From positions 1-64,000 of the forward strand of contig JADJRG010000026.1 of the NCBI GenBank assembly GCA_016712315.1: 64,000 nucleotides of DNA, written 5' to 3'. The notes under the pieces are model-generated. The model did not search any database. It saw only the letters and a list, made by a program, of their open reading frames with translations, and had not been told where the DNA came from. Shown one piece after another: positions 56,437 to 64,000 of the stretch; position 1 is the stretch's first letter, and the number at the start of each line of letters is the position of its first letter. The DNA is from Nannocystis sp. GTDB lineage: Bacteria > Myxococcota_A > Polyangia > Nannocystales > Nannocystaceae. The position numbers and the translations under genes were made by a program.

Positions 56437-59400
56437 ATGGCCAAACCCAGCAAGCGCTCCGTCCTCGGCGTCCTCACCCGTCCTATCCTCCTCGGGCTCG
56501 CGGACGCGATCGAGCTCGCGGTCCCGCGCGCGGCTGCCAAGCCGGATCTCATCGACGCCATCGCCGCGGCCAAGCGCGCCCCTCTGCCCAAGATCCTTGA
56601 TCTGCTCAAGCGCGACGACCTCAAAGAGATCTGCCGCGCCCACGGCCTCGACGACGCCGGCCGCGAGAAGGCGCTGCTCCGCGACCGGATCCTGGACGGC
56701 GGCGACCCCCAAGATCTGGACCCTGCCCCTGCCCCTGCCGCTCCCCCTGCCGCTCCCCCTGTCTCCGCCCCCCAACTCCCTCTTGAAGTCAGCACCGGCC
56801 CGCTCACCCGCCGCCGCACCCTTCAGGCCCTCGACGAAGCCCCCCACGCCGACCCGCACGCCGGCTCAGCCGCGCGCCGCCCCTCGGAGCGCAGCGTGCT
56901 CGCCGAGCTCCCCCGCGATCGCCTCATCGAAGTCGCGCGCGTCTTCAACGTCGCCCCACGCGCCCGCCTCGCCGCGGATCCCCTCCGTGAGCACCTGCTC
57001 GCCACCGCGCGCCCCACCGTCGCCGACCTGCTCCAGCACCTCAACCGCGACGAGCTCCGCCAGATCTGCGCTCGCCACGGCCTCGACGCCACCGGCCGCG
57101 CCCGCGCCGCCCTCGTCGCGCGGATCCTCCACGCCCGCGGCGAAGAGCCTCCCCCGCCGCCGCAGCAGCTCCTCGATCCCGCCGCCGCCCGTCTCCCGCT
57201 CGGCGTGCCGACCCGCGGCCAGCTCGTCCGCTGTCGCCACCGCAACTACCTGGTCGAAGAGACATCTCCACCGCTCCACCGCGGCGACGCTCACCGCGTC
57301 CGCATGGTCTGCCTCGACGACGACGACCCCGGCCGCCCCCTCGAGGTCCTCTGGGAGCTCGAGCTCGGCGCCCACCTGCTCCACCAAGACAAGCCCGTGC
57401 TCGGCGATCTTCAAGGGCTCGACCCGCCGCGGGCCTTCGCCGCCTACCTCCACGCGATCAAGTGGAACGGCGTCACCGCCAGCGACAGCGCGCTCTTTCA
57501 GGCCCCTTTCCGCGCCGGCATCGCCCTCTCCGCCTATCAGCTCACCCCCTTGATGAAGGCCCTCGAGCTCCCGCGCGCCAACCTCTTCATCGCCGACGAC
57601 GTCGGCCTCGGCAAGACCATCGAGGCCGGCCTCGTCCTCCAAGAGCTGCTCCTCCGCCAGCGCGTCGACTTCATCCTCGTCGTCGCTCCGCCCGCGGTCT
57701 GCCTCCAGTGGCAGGGTGAGATGGAGAAGCGCTTCGGCCTGCGCTTTGAGATCCACGACCGCGCCTTCGTCGCTCGTCGCCGCCGCGAGCGCGGCTTCGG
57801 CGTCAACCCTTGGTCCACCGCCAACCGCTTCATCATCTCCTACCCCCTGCTCCGCCGCCCTGACTACCAAGAGCCCCTGCTCGCTCACCTCAGCGCCCGC
57901 GGCAAAAAAAAGACCCTGCTCGTCCTCGACGAAGCCCACACCGTCGCCCCCTCCACCCAGAGCCACTACGCCACCGACTCCAAGATCACCCAGCTCGTCC
58001 GCGACGCCCTCGCCCCAGCCTTCGAGAACCGCCTCTTCCTCTCCGCCACCCCGCACAACGGCCACCCCAACTCCTTCTCCGCCCTGCTCGAGATCCTCGA
58101 CCCTCAGCGCTTCACCCGAGGCGTACGAACCGGCGGCCCCGAGGCCCTACGCCCCGTCATGGTCCGCCGCCTCAAGCGCGACATCCGCGGCCTCACCGGC
58201 GCTCGTTTGCCCGAGCGCCAGGTCCCTGAGCACCTGCTCTGGCGCGAAGGCGCGCATTGGTTCACCCGCAGCGGCGACGATCCCCCCATCGATCTCGGCC
58301 CAGCCCCGCCGATCGAGCTCGAGCTCGCCGACCTGCTCCGCGACTACACCGCCCTCATCGGCGCCCGCAGCCGCCGCCAGCGCCTCGTCTTCATCAACCT
58401 GCAAAAGCGCCTACTCTCCTCCGTCGCCGCCTTCCACCGCACCCTGCAAAAACACGCCGCCACCTACGATCACACCCTCGCCCCCCTGCTCGCCCAGGCC
58501 GAGCTGCCCGTCCCCTCCGCCCCCGCGCCCGAGAGCGACGACGAGCTCGATCCCAGCGACGAATCCCTCGCCGAAGAGTCCGACGCGTCGGTCATCGCCG
58601 GCACCCGCGAGCTCGGCCAGCCCGACGCCCTCGCCCGCGACCTGCTCGCCACCATGCTCCGCAAAGCCGCCGCCGGCCGCGCCCAGCCCGACGCGCGCGT
58701 TTTAGCGCTCCTCGCCTGGATCCGCCGCCACATGTGCCCTGCGGCTGCTTTGTCGCCGCCTCCTGCGGGCGCTGCCACCACCTGGAGCGACCGCCGCGTC
58801 CTCATTTTTACCGAATCCCTCGACACCAAGCGCTACCTCCGCCAATTGCTCAGCACCGCCTTTGAGCGCACCGATCGCGGTGACCAGCGGATCCTCGAGC
58901 TGCACGGCGCGATGGCCGACGACGCCCGCGAAGAGGTCCAGCGCGCCTTCAACGCCCCGCCCGAAGGGCACCCAGTCCGCGTCTTGCTCGCCACTGACGC
59001 CGCCCGCGAGGGCATCAACCTCCAGGGCGCCTGCGCCGACCTCTTCCACTTCGACATCCCCTGGAACCCTGCCCGTATGGAGCAGCGCAACGGCCGGATC
59101 GACCGCACCCTCCAGCCCAGCGACATCGTCCGCTGCGCCTACTTCCGCTACCGTGATCGCCTCGAGGACCACGTCCTCGCCACCATCGTCAAAAAAGTCG
59201 CCACCATCCAAGAGGACCTCGGCTCCCTCGGCGCGGTGATCCACGAGCGCGTCAGCGAGGCCCTCGACGCCCACGGCATCGACGCCGACACCGCCGCTCG
59301 GATCGACCTCGCCACTGACCTCGGCCGCCGCGGCGACGCCGTCCGCGAGGACCTCGACGACCCCCGCGAAGCCAAACGGATCCGCGACGAGATCGACCGC

Positions 59401-60423
59401 GCCGCGCGTATGCTCGCCCGCTCCCGCGACCTGCTCGAGTACGACAGCGCCCTGCTGCGCGACACCCTCGACGTCGCCCTCGAGCGCCTCGGCCACGGCC
59501 CGATGACGCCCGTCCCCGCCGAAGGCGGCGCCCCCGCCTTTCTCCTGCCCCCCTTGCCCGACTCCTGGGCCACCACCCTCGACACCCTACGCCCCCCGCG
59601 CCCCCGCGATCTCTCGCCCTGGGAGCACCGCCGCCGCACCCCGCCGCAGCCGGTCGTCTTCGACCCTCCCGCCACCATGGACTCACCCCGGGTCCACCTC
59701 CACCTCCACCACCCCTTCGTCCGCCGCCTGCTCGACTTCTTCCTCGCCCAAGGCCACGCCGCCCACGACCTCCAGCGCGTCACCGTCGTCCGCGACCGCA
59801 AGGCCGGCGAAGTCCGAGTGCTCGCCTTCGGCCGCCTCTGCCTCTTCGGCCGCGGCGCCGTCCGCCTGCACGACGCCCTCGTCCCCGTCGTCGCTACCTG
59901 GCACCCCACCACCGGCCCTGTGATCGGCGCCGGCGACCCTCGCGAGGACCAACGCGCCCTCGACCGCCTCGAGTCCCTCTTCGCCGATCCTGCCGCCTTA
60001 CAGCCGATCGCCCGCGGCCGCCAGCGCGAGATCCTCGCCCGAGTGCCCGCCGACTTCGCCGCCCTCTGGCCGCAAATTCAAGCGGAGGCCGACGCCCGCG
60101 CCGCCCAGGCCGCCCAGGGCCTCACCCGCCGCGGCGCCACCGAAGCCGCCCAGCTCACCCAATTATTAAAAGCCCAACGCGCCACCATCCAGCGCACCCT
60201 CGGCGCCCCTCAGCTCCTGCTCGCCGGCATCGCCCCCGAATCCCTCAGCGAAGCCGAACGCCGCCAGCTCGCCGAAGACCACGACTTCCTCCGCACCCGC
60301 CTCACCGCCATCGACCACGAGCTCACCACCGAACCCGCCGATCTCACCGCCCTCTACGAGATCCAGCTCCGCCGCGTCGAGCCCGTCGGTTTGGTCTACC
60401 TCTGGCCCGAAGTGATGGCATGA
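56437..60423 (+). CDS. drmD: DISARM SNF2-type helicase DrmD
   Basis: 1328 residues from ATG 56437 (MAKPSKRSVLGVLTRPILLG). Upstream in-frame starts give no protein-like sequence. Two N-terminal SAP-like tandem units (DLKEICRAHGLDDAGREKAL and ELRQICARHGLDATGRARAA) precede the SNF2 motor: ISAYQL-like ALSAYQLTPLMKAL, DDVGLGKTIEAG (motif I, ~388), LLVLDEAHTVA (II, ~496), FLSATPHNGH (III), LIFTESLDTKRYLRQLL, ATDAAREGINLQGACADLFH (V) and ARMEQRNGRIDR (VI, ~883). Length and order fit class 1 DISARM. The stop overlaps the methylase start (ATGA at 60420-60423). In DISARM it helps block incoming phage DNA. Confidence 0.92.
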   Translation: MAKPSKRSVLGVLTRPILLGLADAIELAVPRAAAKPDLIDAIAAAKRAPLPKILDLLKRDDLKEICRAHGLDDAGREKALLRDRILDGGDPQDLDPAPAPAAPPAAPPVSAPQLPLEVSTGPLTRRRTLQALDEAPHADPHAGSAARRPSERSVLAELPRDRLIEVARVFNVAPRARLAADPLREHLLATARPTVADLLQHLNRDELRQICARHGLDATGRARAALVARILHARGEEPPPPPQQLLDPAAARLPLGVPTRGQLVRCRHRNYLVEETSPPLHRGDAHRVRMVCLDDDDPGRPLEVLWELELGAHLLHQDKPVLGDLQGLDPPRAFAAYLHAIKWNGVTASDSALFQAPFRAGIALSAYQLTPLMKALELPRANLFIADDVGLGKTIEAGLVLQELLLRQRVDFILVVAPPAVCLQWQGEMEKRFGLRFEIHDRAFVARRRRERGFGVNPWSTANRFIISYPLLRRPDYQEPLLAHLSARGKKKTLLVLDEAHTVAPSTQSHYATDSKITQLVRDALAPAFENRLFLSATPHNGHPNSFSALLEILDPQRFTRGVRTGGPEALRPVMVRRLKRDIRGLTGARLPERQVPEHLLWREGAHWFTRSGDDPPIDLGPAPPIELELADLLRDYTALIGARSRRQRLVFINLQKRLLSSVAAFHRTLQKHAATYDHTLAPLLAQAELPVPSAPAPESDDELDPSDESLAEESDASVIAGTRELGQPDALARDLLATMLRKAAAGRAQPDARVLALLAWIRRHMCPAAALSPPPAGAATTWSDRRVLIFTESLDTKRYLRQLLSTAFERTDRGDQRILELHGAMADDAREEVQRAFNAPPEGHPVRVLLATDAAREGINLQGACADLFHFDIPWNPARMEQRNGRIDRTLQPSDIVRCAYFRYRDRLEDHVLATIVKKVATIQEDLGSLGAVIHERVSEALDAHGIDADTAARIDLATDLGRRGDAVREDLDDPREAKRIRDEIDRAARMLARSRDLLEYDSALLRDTLDVALERLGHGPMTPVPAEGGAPAFLLPPLPDSWATTLDTLRPPRPRDLSPWEHRRRTPPQPVVFDPPATMDSPRVHLHLHHPFVRRLLDFFLAQGHAAHDLQRVTVVRDRKAGEVRVLAFGRLCLFGRGAVRLHDALVPVVATWHPTTGPVIGAGDPREDQRALDRLESLFADPAALQPIARGRQREILARVPADFAALWPQIQAEADARAAQAAQGLTRRGATEAAQLTQLLKAQRATIQRTLGAPQLLLAGIAPESLSEAERRQLAEDHDFLRTRLTAIDHELTTEPADLTALYEIQLRRVEPVGLVYLWPEVMA

Positions 60424-63400
60424 CCCGCCCCATGAACGACACCGAGCGCTACTTCCACGAGACCTGGCTCGGCCTGGTTCAGCCCATCCAGGGCCTGCTC
60501 GTCTCGATCCCTGCCCTCATCGACCACCAGTGTATGGCCCGCGCCCCCCAGGACGCCCAGGCCATCTTGCGCGATCTCGCGCCCGCCGATCCCAACGACC
60601 CTCACCACCGCCCCCGCCTCAGCGACCTCCACGCGCTCCTCGAAAAGCTCCTCCACCTGCGAGCCCACCGCTTCGACCGCGCCGAAGCGCTACCCCAAGC
60701 CCTCTCGCTGCACGTACCCGAGGGCAAACAGACCCTACGCCCCACCCTCGCCCTCCGCCGCGCCCAGCCCCCCAGCGCCGCGCCTACCGCCGAAGGCGAC
60801 CCCGAGCGCACCCCCGCCGCGCTCGCCGGCCAGGGCTACCTCATGCTCCTCTGGGACCTCGCCGAGCACACCCCAGAGCCGCTCGATCTCGACCGCCCCG
60901 AGCACAGCACCGGCCCCTGGGACTACCCGCCCGCCGCCAAATTCGAGCGCCTGCTCCGCCACTGCCGCGTACCCATCGGCCTGCTCACCAACCGCCGCGA
61001 ATTCCGCCTCATCTACGCCCCTCACGGCGAATCCGCCGGCGCGATCACCTTCCGCCTCGCGGACATGCTGCAACCCGGCGGCCGCCCGATCCTCGACGCA
61101 TTTGTGATGCTACTCGGCGAAGCCCGCTGGTTCGCCGTCGCCGAAGAGCACGCCTTACCCGCGATCCTCGCCGAGAGCCGCCGCCGCCAAGCCGAGGTCA
61201 CCGGCGCGCTCGCCGGCCAAGTCCTCGAAGCGCTCGAGATCCTGCTCGCCGGCTTCGAAGCCGCCGCCGACCGCGACGGCCACGCCGCCCTCCGTGAAGC
61301 CGCCGACGCCGAAGGCGACCACCTCTACCGCGGCCTGCTCACCGTCCTGCTCCGCCTCGTCTTTATCCTCTTCGCCGAGGACCGCGGCCTGCTCCCCATC
61401 GACGACCCCACCTACGCCGAGCACTACTCGGTGCTCGGCCTCTTCGAGCAGCTCCAAAGCGACGCCTCCGCCCACCCAGACGCGATGAACCGCCGCTTTA
61501 GCGCCTGGCCCCGCCTGCTCGCGACCTGGCGCGCGATCTTCCTCGGCGCCTCCCACGGCAAACTGCACCTACCCCCCCGCCACGGCCACTTCTTCGACCC
61601 CAACCTCTACCCCTTCCTCGAAGGCTGGGGCTTCGGCGGCTCCTCTCCCCTGCACCCGGAGCTCTACGAGCAGCGCGCCGCCGTGCAGGTCCCCAGCATC
61701 GACGACGGCGCCGTCTTTCAAGTCCTAGAGCGCCTGCTCTTCCTCGGCCGCCTGCGCCTCTCCTACCGCGCCCTCGACGTCGAACAGATCGGCTCCGTCT
61801 ACGAAGCCCTCATGGGCTACCACGTGCTCCGCCTGCCCAGCCGCGCGCTCTGCCTGCGCGTGGGCAAAAACGCGCGCGTCTGGGTCAGCGCCGCCGAGCT
61901 GCTCGCCCTCAAAAAACCCGCCGAACGCGAAGCCTTTTTAAAGGACACCATCGGCCTCGCCAAAGCCCAAGCCAGCAAGCTCGCCGCCGCCCTGCACGGC
62001 GCCAAAGACGAAGACCAAGCCCTCTCCATCCTCGCCGACCTCCGCGCCAAAAACACCGATCTCGCCGCCGCCGGCCGCCTCGTCATCCAACCCGGCGAAG
62101 AGCGCCGCCGCACCTCCTCCCACTACACCCCCCAAAGCCTCACCGAGCCGGTCGTCCGCCGCACCCTCGCCCCCCTGCTCGCCGCCCTCGGCCCCGAACC
62201 CTCCTCCCGCGCCCTGCTCTCCCTCAAGATCTGCGACCCCGCCATGGGCTCCGGCGCCTTCCTCGTCGCCGTCGTGCGCGCCCTCGCCGACCAAGTCGTC
62301 GCCGCCTGGACCCGCGAAGGTGAGCTATCCACCGTCGCCCACGCCCACGAAGACGTCACAAACCACGCCCGCCGCCTGGTCGCCCAGCGCTGCGTCTACG
62401 GCGTCGACAAAAACCCCATGGCGGTCAACCTCGCCAAACTCTCGCTCTGGCTGGTCACTCTTTCAAAAGATCTACCCTTCACCTTCGTCGACCACGCCCT
62501 ACGCTGCGGCGATTCCTTAGTCGGCCTCTCCCTCGACCAGCTCCGCGCCTTCCACTGGGATCCCTCCGCCCGCCAACAAGAGCTGGTCTCCCAAGAGATC
62601 CACGCCGCCCTCGAAGAGTCGATCGCCCTCCGCCAATCGATCTGCGACCTCTCCAAACCCACCGACCTCTTTTTAAAGGACAACGCCACCTCCGTACGCG
62701 AGCGCGAGCGCCTGCTGCGCGACGCGGACGACGCCACCAACCGCGTCCGCCTGATCGGCGACCTGATCATCCACGCCTTTTTCTCAAAATCGTCATCTTC
62801 TTCAAAAGATCGCGAAAACGCGCGCCTCGCCCTGCTCGACCGCGTCGCCGAGTGGATCCGCGCCTCACCCCCTATACCCGCCCCGCACGATCTCGTAGCC
62901 CACCAAGCCTCCCTGCACGCCCACCTGCAACCCCTCCACTGGCACCTCGAATTCCCCGAAATTTTCTATAAAGATCGCCCCGACCCCCTCGAACAAGACG
63001 CCGAAAACCACGCCGCGCTGATGGACGCCTTCGTCGGTAACCCGCCCTTTATGGGCGGCAGCCAGGTGTCGGGATCGATGGGCAACCCCTACCGCGACTG
63101 GCTCTTGATGCTCCACCCCGGCGCCCACGGCAACGCCGACCTCTCCGCCCACTTCTTCCGCCGCGCCGACACCCTCCTCGGCGCCCACGGCACCATCGGC
63201 CTGATCGCCACCAACACCATCGGCCAAGGCGACACCCGCCAAACCGGCCTGCAATTCCTGGTCAACGAGCGCGACTACACCATCTACGACGCCACCCGCA
63301 ACATGCCCTGGCCCGAAGAAGGCGCCGCCGTCACGATCAGCATCGTCCACCTCGCCCGCGGCTCCACCCTCGCCCACTGCAAGGTCCTAGAGCTGCACGA

Positions 63401-64000
63401 CCCCGACCCCGACAAACCCGGCGACGACACCGCCCAGCTCCACCGCCGTGTACCCGCGATCAACTCCCGCCTACGCCCCACCCCCGAGCGCCCCGATCCC
63501 AAACCCCTACCCAGCAACGCCGGCCTCTCCTTCCTCGGCAGCAAGATCTACGGGCAGGGTTTTGTGCTCACCCCCGAAGAGCGCGATCTTCTTGTAAAAA
63601 AGAACCCCCGCAACAGCGAGCGGATCTTCCCCTATCTCGGCGGCGAAGAGGTCAACACCAACCCCGACCAAGGGTTTGACCGTTATGTCATCAATTTCGG
63701 CCAAATGGAGCTCTCCGAGGCCGAAAAGTGGCCCGATCTTTTAAAAATCGTCCGCGAAAAGGTCAAACCCGAGCGCGAGCAACTCAACGACAACCCGGAC
63801 GGCCGCCGCCGCAAGCAATACTGGTGGCAGTTCGGACGCTACACACCGGCACTATTCGAAGCCATCCGCCCCCTGCCCCGCTGCCTGGTCAACTCACAGG
63901 TCTCCAAGCACCTCATCTTCGCCTGGCAGCCCACAACGTACGTCTTCGGCCACACGCTTTACGTGCACGCGGCCTCCTCGAACGCCTTCTTCGCGGTGCT
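60420..64000 (+). CDS. drmMI: DISARM class 1 adenine methyltransferase DrmMI (runs off the window)
   Basis: Open from ATG 60420 (MTRPMNDTERYFHETWLGLV) to the window end, at least 1193 codons. N-terminal part as in PglX/DrmMI-type methylases (FILFAEDRGLLPIDDPTYAE, LDVEQIGSVYEALMGY). Then RRRTSSHYTPQSLTEPVV, the SAM-binding motif CDPAMGSGAFLVAV near residue 603, YGVDKNPMAVNLAKLSLWL, the catalytic NPPF near 873 (AFVGNPPFMGG), and a target-recognition region. Coupled to drmD by a 4-base overlap. The methylase marks host DNA so that DISARM spares it. The drmA, drmB and drmC genes would be expected outside the window. Confidence 0.9.
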   Translation, partial: MTRPMNDTERYFHETWLGLVQPIQGLLVSIPALIDHQCMARAPQDAQAILRDLAPADPNDPHHRPRLSDLHALLEKLLHLRAHRFDRAEALPQALSLHVPEGKQTLRPTLALRRAQPPSAAPTAEGDPERTPAALAGQGYLMLLWDLAEHTPEPLDLDRPEHSTGPWDYPPAAKFERLLRHCRVPIGLLTNRREFRLIYAPHGESAGAITFRLADMLQPGGRPILDAFVMLLGEARWFAVAEEHALPAILAESRRRQAEVTGALAGQVLEALEILLAGFEAAADRDGHAALREAADAEGDHLYRGLLTVLLRLVFILFAEDRGLLPIDDPTYAEHYSVLGLFEQLQSDASAHPDAMNRRFSAWPRLLATWRAIFLGASHGKLHLPPRHGHFFDPNLYPFLEGWGFGGSSPLHPELYEQRAAVQVPSIDDGAVFQVLERLLFLGRLRLSYRALDVEQIGSVYEALMGYHVLRLPSRALCLRVGKNARVWVSAAELLALKKPAEREAFLKDTIGLAKAQASKLAAALHGAKDEDQALSILADLRAKNTDLAAAGRLVIQPGEERRRTSSHYTPQSLTEPVVRRTLAPLLAALGPEPSSRALLSLKICDPAMGSGAFLVAVVRALADQVVAAWTREGELSTVAHAHEDVTNHARRLVAQRCVYGVDKNPMAVNLAKLSLWLVTLSKDLPFTFVDHALRCGDSLVGLSLDQLRAFHWDPSARQQELVSQEIHAALEESIALRQSICDLSKPTDLFLKDNATSVRERERLLRDADDATNRVRLIGDLIIHAFFSKSSSSSKDRENARLALLDRVAEWIRASPPIPAPHDLVAHQASLHAHLQPLHWHLEFPEIFYKDRPDPLEQDAENHAALMDAFVGNPPFMGGSQVSGSMGNPYRDWLLMLHPGAHGNADLSAHFFRRADTLLGAHGTIGLIATNTIGQGDTRQTGLQFLVNERDYTIYDATRNMPWPEEGAAVTISIVHLARGSTLAHCKVLELHDPDPDKPGDDTAQLHRRVPAINSRLRPTPERPDPKPLPSNAGLSFLGSKIYGQGFVLTPEERDLLVKKNPRNSERIFPYLGGEEVNTNPDQGFDRYVINFGQMELSEAEKWPDLLKIVREKVKPEREQLNDNPDGRRRKQYWWQFGRYTPALFEAIRPLPRCLVNSQVSKHLIFAWQPTTYVFGHTLYVHAASSNAFFAV

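Overview
The window is about 70% G+C with strong G/C third-position bias. It carries gene families typical of predatory, multicellular Myxococcota: several Ser/Thr kinases, CHAT proteases, STAND NTPases with effector-associated death-like domains (EAD), an FG-GAP lipoprotein with a Ser/Thr-rich linker, and DISARM genes. A Nannocystis-like myxobacterium is the best guess. This rests on family content and low-complexity style, not on a marker gene. No rRNA, tRNA or CRISPR array was found. Most of the window is a defence and mobile-element island.

Layout. (1) 1-1673: end of a transposable element, truncated by the window edge. (2) 1946-7194: an XhoI/PaeR7I-type restriction-modification pair, a ThsB-like TIR protein, and a lower-G+C pair made of an XRE-ImmA protease regulator and a coupled unknown. 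(3) 7440-9290: debris of a DUF1998-type helicase and a dispersed repeat. (4) 9290-13768: HipA kinase and an EAD-NACHT NTPase. (5) 14663-15283: kinase remnant. (6) 15.8-25.2 kb: a convergent three-gene module consisting of a giant TPR-CHAT-pseudoCHAT protein, a P-loop ATPase fused to a calcineurin-like phosphoesterase, and an EAD-pseudokinase-ATPase. (7) 26142-28847: EAD-STAND-TPR protein. (8) 29-30.3 kb: gene debris between inverted repeats. (9) 30992-34238: a tightly packed four-gene operon (coiled coil, membrane protein, TPR-like, J-domain). (10) 34253-38935: a kinase gene split by a complete second copy of the first element, with a 4-bp target duplication. (11) 39350-42772: excisionase and tyrosine recombinase, the latter split by an IS3 element. 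(12) 43.5-47.6 kb: FG-GAP lipoprotein, Rpn-like nuclease, IS1380 remnant, YjzC-like protein. (13) 48640-53354: CHAT-SIR2-like protein with an nSTAND-TM-TPR ATPase. (14) 53938-64000: RecQ-phosphoribosyltransferase helicase, then the start of a DISARM operon (drmD, drmMI).

Reading-frame quality. Many genes, mostly in 1-18 kb, are interrupted by single-base indels in short homopolymers. The two copies of the same element also differ mainly by homopolymer length. Uncorrected consensus errors are therefore a serious alternative to real pseudogenes, and composite genes are annotated across the breaks with the break positions given.

How the genes fit together. Most intact genes look like sensor/switch ATPases (EAD, NACHT, nSTAND, TPR) paired with effectors (CHAT protease, SIR2-like, phosphoesterase, TIR, HipA kinase, restriction enzymes). 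This suggests stacked abortive-infection and restriction systems into which transposons have repeatedly inserted.
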